A stretch of DNA of 64,000 nt from Candidatus Acetothermia bacterium JdFR-48. Its GTDB lineage: Bacteria > Bipolaricaulota > Bipolaricaulia > Bipolaricaulales > Bipolaricaulaceae. The stretch spans positions 62,001 through 126,000 of the forward strand of contig MTNJ01000036.1 in assembly GCA_002011425.1 (NCBI GenBank). Direction: 5' to 3'. The position numbers were made by a program, and so were the translations under genes. Under the pieces are notes generated by a model. The model had not been told where the DNA came from. It did no database searches and saw only the letters and a list, made by a program, of their open reading frames with translations. Shown here piece after piece: positions 9,157 to 18,213 of this stretch. The number at the start of each line of letters is the position of its first letter. Position 1 is the stretch's first letter.

Positions 9157-10443
9157 TCAGCGGAATTTCCGGGTCAATTCCCGACAGCGGGCCACTATTT
9201 TTTCCTCATCCAGGGTTTGGAGTTCGCGGCCCTCCATCAGAATCTCGCCCCCGACCATTACCATCTCTACGTCGGCTCCACTGGCAGTATACACAAGATC
9301 TGCCAGTGGATCATGTCCGGGAAGAAAGTGCACCGTCCCCAAATCGAAGAGCACACAGTCAGCAACGTAGCCCTCTTCGATGACGCCCAAATCTTTCCCC
9401 CACCCCAGGGCCTGGGCACCCCGTTGGGTGGCGGACTTCAGAGCCTCAGGCGCCGGCATGGCACGGGGATCCTCCGCCTTTGCCTTCGCCAGGATCGCGG
9501 CGAGGCGCATCTCCCGCACCATATCCAAAGTATTGTTAGAGGCAGCTCCATCGGTGCCGATGGCCACGCTTACCCCTCCCTGGAGCATCGCCCAGGTAGG
9601 GGCGATGCCGCTCGCGAGCTTCAAGTTAGAGCTCGGACAGTGGACCACACTCACGTTATGAGCCGCGAGGATGTCGATGTCCTTCTCATCCACCCACACA
9701 CAATGGGCTGCGAGCACCGGCACCGCAAAGACCCCGAGCTCTTCAAGCCATTGAACCGGGGTCTTTCCATAGCGTTCCCGGTGTTCCATTACCTCACGTT
9801 TCGTCTCGGAGACATGGGTGTGTATCGGGATTCTGAGTTCTTTGGCGACGGACACCGCCTCCCTCCACACCTCGGGGCCACAAGTATAGGGCGCATGGGG
9901 GGAAAGGGCAGCGCGAACGCGGCCGTCGGCGGCTCCGTTCCACTCCCTGGCAAAACCTTCAGCCCTCTTCAATTCAGGTTCTATCCGCTCCGGATTCGGG
10001 GCGATGATTCCGTATGAGAGGAGAGCCCGCAGTCCCGCCTCCTCCACCGCTTGTCCCACCTCTTCCATGAAGAAATACATGTCGGCGAAAGCGGTGGTCC
10101 CAGTCCTAATCATCTCCACGAGTCCCAAGAGGGCGAACCAATACACCACTTCCCCGGTGAGTTTTCTCTCGGCAGGCCAGATCTTCTTCTCAAGCCAGTC
10201 TTGAAGGGCAAGGTCCTCAGCGAACCCACGAAATAGGGTCATTGCGAGGTGCGTGTGGGCATTCACGAATCCCGGGGCGAGAAGCTTCCCTTCCCCATCG
10301 ATTATCTTGTCGAATTCCCCCGAGGCCTCTCCCGGAGCGAGGACCCCGGCGAAATGTCTCCCCTCCACCACCACGTCGGCCGCGGGGATGAGTCCCTCCT
10401 CTGGCCGCGCGATCACCGCCGCCCTCTTGATCAAGATGCGCAT
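9157..10443 (-). CDS. mtaD: Amidohydrolase, 5'-methylthioadenosine/S-adenosylhomocysteine deaminase type
   Basis: 428 aa metal-dependent deaminase. It shows the N-terminal metal pair in N-A-H-T-H-L-A-M (about residues 61-68), a histidine in H-T-H-V-S-E-T, another in L-A-A-H-C-V-W, and the catalytic Asp in G-T-D-G-A-A-S-N-N. This pattern is that of MtaD/TrzN-like enzymes that deaminate SAH, MTA or related aminopurine nucleosides. Length is standard. It is first gene of the minus-strand unit ending at coaD. A TATACT -10 (10452-10457) lies only 8 bases before the ATG, so the message may be leaderless. The exact substrate preference cannot be told. Confidence 0.85.
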   Translation of the reverse strand: MRILIKRAAVIARPEEGLIPAADVVVEGRHFAGVLAPGEASGEFDKIIDGEGKLLAPGFVNAHTHLAMTLFRGFAEDLALQDWLEKKIWPAERKLTGEVVYWFALLGLVEMIRTGTTAFADMYFFMEEVGQAVEEAGLRALLSYGIIAPNPERIEPELKRAEGFAREWNGAADGRVRAALSPHAPYTCGPEVWREAVSVAKELRIPIHTHVSETKREVMEHRERYGKTPVQWLEELGVFAVPVLAAHCVWVDEKDIDILAAHNVSVVHCPSSNLKLASGIAPTWAMLQGGVSVAIGTDGAASNNTLDMVREMRLAAILAKAKAEDPRAMPAPEALKSATQRGAQALGWGKDLGVIEEGYVADCVLFDLGTVHFLPGHDPLADLVYTASGADVEMVMVGGEILMEGRELQTLDEEKIVARCRELTRKFR

Positions 10444-10451
10444 ATCCCCAG

Positions 10452-10457
10452 AGTATA
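10452..10457 (-). promoter_or_regulatory. -10 box of the mtaD-rpsO-pnp unit
   Basis: TATACT on the minus strand ends 8 bases before the mtaD ATG. The -35 is poor. The position implies a transcript starting at or within a few bases of the start codon. Confidence 0.45.
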
Positions 10458-10489
10458 ACCGCGAACTTCACATGGGAGAAGTTTCCTTC

Positions 10490-10516
10490 TTGGTGACAGA
10501 AAGGTGCTGCTATTAA
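10490..10516 (+). promoter_or_regulatory. Possible promoter of the yraN-dcw run
   Basis: TTGGTG (10490-10495) and TATTAA (10511-10516) with a short 15-base spacer, directly before the yraN ATG at 10518. If used, the start site would fall inside the first codons, so the GTG at 10527 may be the real start of that gene. Confidence 0.3.
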
Positions 10517-10517
10517 T

Positions 10518-10865
10518 ATGGATGGTGTGGAGTGGAAAGAGGTCGAAGAGAGAGCGTGTGAGTATCTGCGGTCTCTGGGGTATCGGATCGTCGCCCGCAA
10601 TTGGCGTTGGCATGGGGGCGAGGTGGACATCATCGCCAAAGATCGCGAAACCCTCGTCTTCGTGGAGGTGAAGGCCCGTTCCGGGAGACGGTTTGGGTTG
10701 CCCTCAGAGGCCGTAGGCCGGCATAAACGGAAGAGACTTCTCATCGCAGCGAAGGCCTTCCTGCGAAATGATTATGGAAAAGTGCCCGTTAGGTTCGACG
10801 TAATCTCTGTGTTGGAGGAGGAGCTTTCTCACCTCAAGGGGGCCTTCCGGGAAGGAGACAGTTGA
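10518..10865 (+). CDS. YraN/UPF0102 family nuclease-fold protein
   Basis: 115 aa with the restriction-endonuclease-like core of UPF0102: E-E-R-A-C-E-Y-L-R-S-L-G-Y, then the putative catalytic set G-E-V-D-I-I-A and V-F-V-E-V-K-A-R (D, E, K). Length is normal for the family. The function is not established; it is often found beside comM/yifB, as here, and a role in DNA uptake or processing has been suggested. It is divergent from mtaD and first in a 15-kb co-directional run. Alternative start GTG 10527. Confidence 0.88.
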   Translation: MDGVEWKEVEERACEYLRSLGYRIVARNWRWHGGEVDIIAKDRETLVFVEVKARSGRRFGLPSEAVGRHKRKRLLIAAKAFLRNDYGKVPVRFDVISVLEEELSHLKGAFREGDS

Positions 10866-10868
10866 AGG

Positions 10869-12389
10869 ATGTTCGCCAAGGTCCTCTCAGGAACCCCATT
10901 CGGCGTAGAAGCGGTGTTGGTGGAGGTTCAATGCGACGTCTCACCCGGGATCCCGGGCCTATCCATCGTGGGCCTCCCCGACAAAGAGGTGAGCGAGGCA
11001 CGGGAGCGCATTCGCTCTGCCCTGAAGAACAGCGGCCTCCCATTCCCAGAACTCCGGGTCACGGTGAACCTCGCTCCGGCGGACCTGAGGAAAGAAGGCG
11101 TGGGGCTTGACCTCGCGCTGGCGGTGGCCCTTCTCGGAGCCACCGGGGAAATCCCCCAGGAGCGGCTCGAGGGCGTCGTTTTCTTGGGAGAGCTTTCCCT
11201 AGACGGGGAATTGCGGCCGGTACGAGGAGTGTTGCCGGTGGCCCTCGCTGCCCAGGAGGCAGGGGTGGAGAAGATGCTCGTCGCGGCGGACTCCGCCCCC
11301 GAAGCGGCCCTAGTTGAGGGGCTTTCCGTATATCCCGTATCGAACCTCCGCTCCGCTTTCACGTTTCTTATCGGGTCTTTGGAGATCAAGCCCCTTCCTC
11401 AGCTGATACCCGACACCGGAGGGCCGCGGACGTGGCTCGATCTCGCGCTCGTCAAAGGCCAGCTCCACGCTCGCCGGGCTCTGGAGATCGCAGCCGCCGG
11501 TGGCCACAACCTGATCATGGTAGGACCTCCGGGGACGGGGAAGTCGCTCCTCGCCCGCTGTCTCCCCGGGGTCCTTCCCCCGCTCTCCCTGGAGGAAGCC
11601 CTGGAGGTGACACGGATCTACTCGGTCGCGGGGCTCCTCCCCCGGGGTGTGGCCCTCCTGCGGGACCGACCGTTCCGTGCACCCCATCACACCGTCTCTT
11701 ATGCGGGCATGGTGGGCGGCGGGGCCGGGGTACCCACCCCGGGCGAGATCACCCTCGCCCACCAGGGGATCCTCTTCCTGGATGAACTCCCGGAGTTCGA
11801 CCGCAAGGTACTGGAGGCCTTGCGTCAGCCTCTAGAGGATAGGGGAATCACCATCACTCGGGCCGGCGTTTCGGTGACCTTCCCCGCCTCCTTCACCTTG
11901 GTCGGCGCCATGAACCCTTGTCCCTGCGGATATCTGGGAGACCCTCATCACCCCTGCCGCTGTCGTCCTCACGAGATCCAGCGCTATTGGAAGAAGCTCT
12001 CCGGCCCCTTCCTCGATCGGATCGACCTCTTCGTAAGGGTTCCGCGCCTTTCCCGGGAGGAGCTATTGGGAGAAGGGGGCGGGGAGCCTTCCGCCGCAGT
12101 GCGGGAACGCGTCGAGGCGGCGAGGGAGATCCAGCGGAGACGGTTCGGTATGCTGCGTACCAATGCCGAAATAAATTTAAAGGAACTCAAGCAACATTGC
12201 CGTCTCTCCTCGGAAGCAAAGGGCCTCCTCTGCCGCGCCATCGACCACTACGGCCTCTCGGCCCGGGGGTACTCCCGGGTGCTGAAAGTCTCGCGTACCA
12301 TTGCGGACCTCGAAGGGGTCGATATCATAAGGCCCGAATACATCGCCGAGGCGTTACAATACCGGCCACAGAAGGAGGGTGAGACGTGA
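10869..12389 (+). CDS. comM: YifB/ComM-family AAA+ ATPase (Mg-chelatase-like)
   Basis: 506 aa. The N-terminal S5-fold/Lon-like domain (I-P-G-L-S-I-V-G-L-P near residue 28) is followed by an AAA+ module with Walker A G-P-P-G-T-G-K-S around residue 220, Walker B I-L-F-L-D-E-L-P-E-F, and the C-terminal Mg-chelatase region with zinc-like cysteines (C-P-C-G-Y ... C-R-C). ComM in other bacteria is a helicase that drives branch migration during natural transformation. It sits 3 bases after yraN, a conserved pair, and overlaps bamA by GTGA. Confidence 0.93.
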   Translation: MFAKVLSGTPFGVEAVLVEVQCDVSPGIPGLSIVGLPDKEVSEARERIRSALKNSGLPFPELRVTVNLAPADLRKEGVGLDLALAVALLGATGEIPQERLEGVVFLGELSLDGELRPVRGVLPVALAAQEAGVEKMLVAADSAPEAALVEGLSVYPVSNLRSAFTFLIGSLEIKPLPQLIPDTGGPRTWLDLALVKGQLHARRALEIAAAGGHNLIMVGPPGTGKSLLARCLPGVLPPLSLEEALEVTRIYSVAGLLPRGVALLRDRPFRAPHHTVSYAGMVGGGAGVPTPGEITLAHQGILFLDELPEFDRKVLEALRQPLEDRGITITRAGVSVTFPASFTLVGAMNPCPCGYLGDPHHPCRCRPHEIQRYWKKLSGPFLDRIDLFVRVPRLSREELLGEGGGEPSAAVRERVEAAREIQRRRFGMLRTNAEINLKELKQHCRLSSEAKGLLCRAIDHYGLSARGYSRVLKVSRTIADLEGVDIIRPEYIAEALQYRPQKEGET

Positions 12390-14545
12390 GGAAGTTTTGG
12401 AGCGTCCTTTTGGTCATCTTGACCTTCTTCCTCTTCGGGTCCCTCGTTCTCGCACAGACGCCCTTCACCGTGGGGAGGATCGAGATCGTGGGGAACGTAC
12501 ACGTTCCCACGGACAAGATCTTGAAGGCTATCGGATTTCAAGAGGGAGACACCATCGACGCGCTGCGAGTTAAGGAGTCCGCAAAGGCCCTGGAGGAAAT
12601 GGGGTACTTCGCCCAGGTAAAGCCGGAACTCGCAGTAGAAAACGAAATCGTGGTGGTGCGTTTCTATGTCGTTGAATTCCCCCTCATCGAAAAGATAGAG
12701 CTACGTGGTCTTCCCAAGCCCCCGAGCATGGGAAAGGGGCTCATCCCCTTCCTCATCCGGCTGGTTTCACAGGAACTCTACATCCACGAGGGGAAGATCC
12801 TCCGTACTTTGGAGGAGAACGGAATAAAGAAGGGGGAGGTCCTAAACGCGAAGTCTCTGCGAAAGGCGCTGGAACAGGTGCTCAAAGATCTTCAAGAGGA
12901 TAAGGATATCGCCACGGTGCATATTACCAAGGCTGAGCCTGTGGGGTCAACCTTAGTGATCGAGTTTCAGTTTATGCCCGTAATTAAGAACACCTTTTCC
13001 GGCCTCGTCACCGTCCCCGCACATGAGGCAGAGGCGTTGGTGTCCGTCCCGGTGGGGAAAGTCGGCCGTATGTCCCAAATCCGGGAGAGCTATCGCAAAC
13101 TCCTCTCCTCTGTCTTCTTCCGAGATGTGAACCTGGTCCCGGAACTCGATCCCGAGGGAAAGGGGGTCATCCTTCGCTGGGAACTCGAAGAGCGGGTACT
13201 CCTCCAAAACCCAGCAGAGGTGAAAAAAATCGAGCTCGAGGGCGTTTCCGCCTTCCCCGAGGAGGTCCTCTACGCACGAATAGGTTCCCTTCCGGAGGGA
13301 ACGGTCACGAACTACGACGTTCTCAAAGCCCTTCGGGGAGTCTTCGAGTACTACGTTCGCGAGGGCTATTTCATGGTGGACTTGGTCCCCGCCGGGCTCG
13401 TGGGAAACACACTCAAGGTGAAGGTCCTCGAGGGGGTAATTTCCAAGATCGAGATCACGGGGAATACTCGCACCAAGGAGTTTGTGATCCGCCGGCTCCT
13501 GGGCATAAAGGAAGGGGTACACCTTACCCGGGCGCGCCTCTTCGTAGCCCAACAAGCTCTGCAGGCCTTGGGTTACTTCAGCGAGGTGAACCTTGAACCG
13601 AAGCGCCAAGATGACGGGGTCGTGCTCACTGTCTCGGTAGTGGAGCTGGAGAAGCTGGGCAATGTCCGAGGTTCCTTCAGCCTATCGCCCGAGACCGGGG
13701 GTCTTGTAGGGAACATCGAATACACCCAGCGCAACATCCTGGGCACCGCCAATGATCTCTCTTTCTCCGTGGAGCACGGAATCACCGGTGGGGAAATAAC
13801 CAATTGGAGCGCCCGCTGGACTTCCTATGCCGTGCCCCTCTTCGATCGCGTGACCTTGGAGGGTTACCACAAGTTCGAAGGGACTACACGGACCTTGGGA
13901 GGGAAGTTCCGGGTTGCATATCCAATAGGTTACCTATGGGACCTGAACTTGGGCTTCACCTCGGAGCTCCGTTGGGAAGGAGAGGAGGAGCTACCACCCC
14001 GGAACCTGGTCGAGATCGGCTTGAGTTACGACTCCCGCGACGATCCTTTCTTCTTCCCCCGGAGGGGGAATTTCGCCCGTTTTTCCCTGTCTAAAGCGGG
14101 CGATTTCGCTCCAGGAGTACGGTATCTGTCACTACGAGCCGAGTTCGCGGGTTTCCACCCTGTCGATTTCGGAGTGGGCGAGAACGCCACCCGGGGAGCG
14201 TTGGCACAGCGTGCACTTCTCTCCTGGGGATGGGACCTTCCGGAAGAATACCAATTCGAGCTCGGAGGGACGAACTCAGTCCGCGGAGCGGCGCACCCGC
14301 TGAAGACCGAGCGCCTCCTCCTCCTCAACAATGAGTTCCGGGTGGAACTCACACAGGGTTTCCACGTAGCCCTCTTTTGGGATTTGGGGGTATCCCTCAG
14401 CGAGCGCGAGGTGAAAAGTTCCGTAGGGATCGAACTCGCGGTCCGCTTCATGGGAACCTTCGTGCGGCTCGACCTCGCTTGGCCCAATGATCGGCCGTGG
14501 AATTGGGTGCCCCAGTTCGAATTCGGTTGGGCCCCGATTTTCTGA
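12386..14545 (+). CDS. bamA: Outer-membrane protein assembly factor BamA (Omp85)
   Basis: 719 aa with GTG start overlapping the comM stop (GTGA). Signal peptide about 1-23 ending A-Q, then several POTRA repeats (for example V-G-R-I-E-I-V-G-N-V at the start and I-S-K-I-E-I-T-G-N-T-R-T-K near residue 350), then a 16-strand-type beta barrel. The protein ends in phenylalanine (G-W-A-P-I-F), the expected outer-membrane beta signal. It inserts beta-barrel proteins into the outer membrane and is direct evidence that this is a diderm. A skp-like gene follows, as in Proteobacteria. Confidence 0.95.
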   Translation: MRKFWSVLLVILTFFLFGSLVLAQTPFTVGRIEIVGNVHVPTDKILKAIGFQEGDTIDALRVKESAKALEEMGYFAQVKPELAVENEIVVVRFYVVEFPLIEKIELRGLPKPPSMGKGLIPFLIRLVSQELYIHEGKILRTLEENGIKKGEVLNAKSLRKALEQVLKDLQEDKDIATVHITKAEPVGSTLVIEFQFMPVIKNTFSGLVTVPAHEAEALVSVPVGKVGRMSQIRESYRKLLSSVFFRDVNLVPELDPEGKGVILRWELEERVLLQNPAEVKKIELEGVSAFPEEVLYARIGSLPEGTVTNYDVLKALRGVFEYYVREGYFMVDLVPAGLVGNTLKVKVLEGVISKIEITGNTRTKEFVIRRLLGIKEGVHLTRARLFVAQQALQALGYFSEVNLEPKRQDDGVVLTVSVVELEKLGNVRGSFSLSPETGGLVGNIEYTQRNILGTANDLSFSVEHGITGGEITNWSARWTSYAVPLFDRVTLEGYHKFEGTTRTLGGKFRVAYPIGYLWDLNLGFTSELRWEGEEELPPRNLVEIGLSYDSRDDPFFFPRRGNFARFSLSKAGDFAPGVRYLSLRAEFAGFHPVDFGVGENATRGALAQRALLSWGWDLPEEYQFELGGTNSVRGAAHPLKTERLLLLNNEFRVELTQGFHVALFWDLGVSLSEREVKSSVGIELAVRFMGTFVRLDLAWPNDRPWNWVPQFEFGWAPIF

Positions 14546-14573
14546 AGAACGCTAAATTTAAGGAGGGAAAGAG

Positions 14574-15476
14574 ATGAAGGGAATCGGTTACGCAATCGTG
14601 GTGGCGCTGGTGGCTGGGTTCGTGGGGGGACTCGTGGCAGGGTTTATCCTGCCACAGAAGGGTGCACCCGCGGGAGAGGAACTCACCGCCCGGGTCGAGA
14701 CTCTCGAGGCGAAGATCGGTGAATTCTCCGGGTACGGAAGCCGTATCAAGGGCGTTGAGTCCAAGGTGGGAGAGTTCGAGAGCAAGCTCTCCCAGCTCGA
14801 GGGAAAACTCACCCACATCGAGGACCGTCTCGGAGGCCTGGAGCAGAAAATGGCCGGGATCGGTACCGCCGGCGGCCCCGGGCTCAAGGTGGGCTACGTT
14901 GACGCTGACTCGCTCTTCATCAAGGTCTTCATCCCTCAAGTTCAAGCGGAACGTGCGGTGATGGAGGAAAAGAAGCGCGCCATTTCCGAGCTCCAGACAC
15001 GTAGAATGCAGGGAGAGATAAGCGAGGACGAGTTCAAGCTCCAGTACTACGCTCTCCAAGTGGAACTCCTCTTAGCCCAGTATAACGTGGATATGTCCAT
15101 GCTTGACAAGATGATAGCCTCACCCGGGTTCGCCAATCTCAAGGCAGACCTCGAACGACTCCGTGAGCAGGCGAGCCCCGCCATAGACGAGATCAACAAG
15201 CTCCTCGACGAGGCAAAACTAGGCGTCGTGGACGAGCAGGCCTTCATGGTCAAGTACCAGGCACTACAGAATGCCTTCCAGCAGTTGGATCAGCTCCTCA
15301 CACAGATCGCGGCACAGAAGATCGTGGAGGTCACCCAGACCGTGGCCCAGGAGAAGGGCTACGACCTCGTGTTGCGCAGGAAGGATGTCCTCGTCTTCCG
15401 CAACGCCGAGACCGTGGACGACCTGAGCCCCTTGGTGGAACAACGGCTCTGGAAGCTCTTCGCGACCACTTCCTGA
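14574..15476 (+). CDS. Skp/OmpH-like periplasmic protein with coiled-coil stalk
   Basis: 300 aa, about twice the usual Skp length. It starts with an uncleaved-looking membrane anchor or signal segment (about 5-27, small residues G/A/V). Next is a regular heptad coiled coil (about 35-100, repeats with V-E-T-L-E-A-K, V-E-S-K-V-G-E-F and L-E-G-K-L), a Gly/Pro linker, and from about 105 the OmpH domain beginning V-G-Y-V-D-A-D-S-L-F. It probably acts as an outer-membrane protein chaperone and may also span the periplasm. A good AAGGAGGG precedes the ATG. It lies between bamA and fabZ. The role is inferred from family and place. Confidence 0.8.
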   Translation: MKGIGYAIVVALVAGFVGGLVAGFILPQKGAPAGEELTARVETLEAKIGEFSGYGSRIKGVESKVGEFESKLSQLEGKLTHIEDRLGGLEQKMAGIGTAGGPGLKVGYVDADSLFIKVFIPQVQAERAVMEEKKRAISELQTRRMQGEISEDEFKLQYYALQVELLLAQYNVDMSMLDKMIASPGFANLKADLERLREQASPAIDEINKLLDEAKLGVVDEQAFMVKYQALQNAFQQLDQLLTQIAAQKIVEVTQTVAQEKGYDLVLRRKDVLVFRNAETVDDLSPLVEQRLWKLFATTS

Positions 15477-15491
15477 TCGGGGAAACAGACG

Positions 15492-15920
15492 ATGGAGATA
15501 GAGGAGCTCAAGCGGGTTCTGCCGGTGGGATATCCCTATCTTCTCATCGACCGGCTGGTGAAACGGGGGGAGGGGATAGTGGTGACCCGGAAGTGCGTCA
15601 CCGTCAATGAACCGTACTTTCAGGGCCACTTCCGCTCTCCATTTCCCTCCATCATGCCCGGCACGATGATCCTCGAGGGGATGGCCCAGACTGCCGGACT
15701 CCTTTTGGAAAGTGGCAAGTTGGCCGTGCTCGCCGCGGTGGAGCGGGCACGGTTCCATCGGCCGGTGGTCCCCGGTGACGTTTTGACCTTCGTCGCACGG
15801 GTCGCTCGTCTCCGGGGGCCAGTTCTCAAGGCCGAAGTGCGGGCTGAGGTGGAAGGGGAACTCGCCGCCGAGGCTCTGGTCACGCTCATGGTGAAGGAAG
15901 ATGTGGGAAAAAATAGTTGA
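15492..15920 (+). CDS. fabZ: 3-hydroxyacyl-ACP dehydratase FabZ
   Basis: 142 aa hot-dog enzyme of fatty-acid elongation. The catalytic histidine is at residue 46 (F-Q-G-H-F) and the glutamate at 62 (I-L-E-G-M-A-Q). The loop between them reads R-S-P-F-P-S-I-M-P-G, two residues longer than the usual P-x-x-P-x-x-P-G, a small deviation near the active site. In LPS-making diderms fabZ lies between lpxD and lpxA next to bamA/skp; here both lpx genes are absent and ftcD overlaps it by 20 bases. Confidence 0.9.
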   Translation: MEIEELKRVLPVGYPYLLIDRLVKRGEGIVVTRKCVTVNEPYFQGHFRSPFPSIMPGTMILEGMAQTAGLLLESGKLAVLAAVERARFHRPVVPGDVLTFVARVARLRGPVLKAEVRAEVEGELAAEALVTLMVKEDVGKNS

Positions 15921-16812
15921 GTGTGTCCCCAACGTGTCCGAGGGGAGGAAGGTCGATACGATCGAGGCCATCGTTGCGGCGGTGAGGCAGATTCCGGAGG
16001 TCAGGGTCTTGGACGTGGAGTCGGACCCTGACCACAACCGGAGCGTGCTCACGTTCGCCGGCACTCCGGGGGGGGTAAAAACCGCGGTCCTTTCCCTTTT
16101 CCGTGAGGCCATCTCCCGGATCGATCTCCGGACACACCAGGGGGAGCATCCCCGCATGGGGGCCGTGGACGTGGTGCCGCTGGTCCCGGTGCGCGGGGTG
16201 ACCATGGACGACTGTGTCACCCTCTCCCGGGAGCTCGGGCACGAGATCTGGAAAGAATTCAGGGTGCCCGTCTACCTCTACGCCAACTCCGCCACTCGTC
16301 CTGAACGCGAGGACCTGGCAGCGATCAGGAAGGGCGAGTTTGAGGGGTTCTTCGAGAAGATAAAGGATCCCTCCTGGGCCCCAGACTTCGGCGAGCCTGA
16401 GGTGCACCCCACGGCTGGGGTGGTAGCAGTAGGGGCACGGGAGTTCCTCATCGCCTACAACGTGTACTTGGGCACCGACGATGTGCACATCGCCAAGGCC
16501 ATCGCCAAGGCGGTGCGGGGATCGTCCGGAGGTCTCCGGTACGTGAAGGCCCTCGGATTCGAGATCAAGGAGCGGGGCCTAGTCCAGGTCTCCATGAACC
16601 TCACCGATTACAAGAAGACCCCCATCGCCAGGGTCCTCGAGCTCATCCGCCGCGAGGCCGCCCGTTACGGCGTTCCCGTGGTGGAGACCGAGGTCGTGGG
16701 CTTGGTGCCCCAGGCTGCCCTGGACCAGGTAGTGGAGTACTACCTCCAGCTGCGGAAGTTCCACGAGGGTATGGTGTTCGAGCGCCGTCTCCAGGCGGCT
16801 TTAGAGGAGTGA
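15901..16812 (+). CDS. ftcD: Glutamate formimidoyltransferase
   Basis: 303 aa, matching the formiminotransferase part of FtcD without the cyclodeaminase domain. Motifs: I-V-E-C-V-P-N-V-S-E-G-R at the N-terminus, S-D-P-D-H-N-R-S-V-L-T, and the catalytic-histidine segment G-E-H-P-R-M-G-A-V-D-V. It moves a formimino (or formyl) group between glutamate and tetrahydrofolate in the cytosol. It overlaps fabZ by 20 bases and murD by 4 (GTGA), so it is translationally embedded in the envelope/division cluster, which is not its usual place. No histidine-degradation genes are nearby. Confidence 0.95.
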   Translation: MWEKIVECVPNVSEGRKVDTIEAIVAAVRQIPEVRVLDVESDPDHNRSVLTFAGTPGGVKTAVLSLFREAISRIDLRTHQGEHPRMGAVDVVPLVPVRGVTMDDCVTLSRELGHEIWKEFRVPVYLYANSATRPEREDLAAIRKGEFEGFFEKIKDPSWAPDFGEPEVHPTAGVVAVGAREFLIAYNVYLGTDDVHIAKAIAKAVRGSSGGLRYVKALGFEIKERGLVQVSMNLTDYKKTPIARVLELIRREAARYGVPVVETEVVGLVPQAALDQVVEYYLQLRKFHEGMVFERRLQAALEE

Positions 16813-18110
16813 GCTGGCCTTACCCTTGCCGCGCGGCCGCGATCCTCGGACTCGGGCGAACGGGGCGAGCCTTGGTGGAGCACCTCTCGCGTTTGGGGCT
16901 AGAGCTCTTTCTCTCCGAAAAGCGTACGCTCTCCCCGGAGGAACGTTGGTTCCTCGAGAGGCACGGGGTCCGGTGGGAGGAGGGGGGTCATACAGAGAAG
17001 ATCCTCCGGTATGAGTTGATCATCCCGAGCCCTGGCGTCCCTCCGCACGAGCCGGTGCTCCGCGCGGCACGCCGACGGAGAATTCCCGTCTTCTCCGAGC
17101 TCGAGGTGGCGTGGAAGTTAGCACGTCCATCTTGTGTGATCGCTGTCACGGGAACGAATGGGAAGTCAACCACCACTGCGCTCATCGGTAAGCTCCTCCA
17201 GGTCGTGGGGGAGGAACCGGTGGTAGCGGGGAACATTGGCACTCCCGCGGTCTCCACCGTCCCCGCGGCTGAAGGCCGCCCATGGGTTCTCGAGGTGAGT
17301 TCCTACCAGCTCGAGTGGATCGCAGAATTTCGACCCGACGTGGCCGTCTTCCTCAATTTCGCCCCTGACCATCTCGACTACCACGGCTCTCCGGGGGGCT
17401 ATTTCGCCGCTAAGGCGAAGATCTTTCGCAACCAGGGTCCTGCAGACTTCGCCGTTCTCTCCCAAGAACTGATCGGGAAGGTGGCGCCACGTGCGCGGGT
17501 ATTGCTTTACGAGGAAGCGGTGCTCCCCAGCGGGTGGGGAGAGGGCCTTCCCGAACACTTGATCCTGGACCTCAAGGCGGCCTTCGCCGCCACGGCAGCT
17601 GCCTTCCCCGAGATCGCAGGTTCGCCACCGCCTTACGAGGCGGTGGCCGCCGCCCTAAAACAGCCCCACCGCTTTGAGTACGTCGGTGAAATCCAAGGGG
17701 TACCGTTCATAGATGATTCCAAGGCCACTAACGCCCATGCCACTGCTGCAGCCCTGGCGGCAGTGCCGGGGAAGTGCGTCCTCCTCTTGGGAGGACGCCA
17801 TAAGGGGAGAGGGTATGAGATTCTACGGCCATTATTGCGGGAAAAAGTGAGGCTTTGTGTCCTGTTTGGCGAGTCCCGAGAGTTTTTTACCGGACTTCTC
17901 TCATCTTGGGAGATTCCCTTCGTGCACGCGAGCTCTCCTGATGAAGTCTTGGAGCGGGCCTATCGCGCCGCCTTGCCAGGAGACCTGGTCCTTCTCTCGC
18001 CTGCCTGTGCCTCCTTTGATCAATTTCACGACTACGCACATCGGGGACTGGTTTTCCAAGGAGCTTTCAGGGCCCTCGCCCGCCGCTTAGGGCGAATGTC
18101 TCGGGCATAA
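16809..18110 (+). CDS. murD: UDP-N-acetylmuramoyl-alanine-D-glutamate ligase
   Basis: 433 aa cytosolic Mur ligase adding D-Glu to UDP-MurNAc-L-Ala. N-terminal Rossmann-like G-L-G-R-T-G-R-A, ATP loop G-T-N-G-K-S-T-T-T-A near residue 115-124, then S-S-Y-Q-L-E and N-F-A-P-D-H-L-D-Y-H, and the C-terminal D-D-S-K-A-T-N motif. GTG start overlaps the ftcD stop. It opens the peptidoglycan part of the cluster. Confidence 0.97.
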   Translation: MSWPYPCRAAAILGLGRTGRALVEHLSRLGLELFLSEKRTLSPEERWFLERHGVRWEEGGHTEKILRYELIIPSPGVPPHEPVLRAARRRRIPVFSELEVAWKLARPSCVIAVTGTNGKSTTTALIGKLLQVVGEEPVVAGNIGTPAVSTVPAAEGRPWVLEVSSYQLEWIAEFRPDVAVFLNFAPDHLDYHGSPGGYFAAKAKIFRNQGPADFAVLSQELIGKVAPRARVLLYEEAVLPSGWGEGLPEHLILDLKAAFAATAAAFPEIAGSPPPYEAVAAALKQPHRFEYVGEIQGVPFIDDSKATNAHATAAALAAVPGKCVLLLGGRHKGRGYEILRPLLREKVRLCVLFGESREFFTGLLSSWEIPFVHASSPDEVLERAYRAALPGDLVLLSPACASFDQFHDYAHRGLVFQGAFRALARRLGRMSRA

Positions 18111-18213
18111 CGGACACTCCTCACCTCCTCGCTTCCCCTATCGACCATCGCGGGGGGGCAGGTTTCGTTCCCGTTTGTGGAACTTTGGCCCACACTTCCC
18201 CCTGCGGGCTCTT

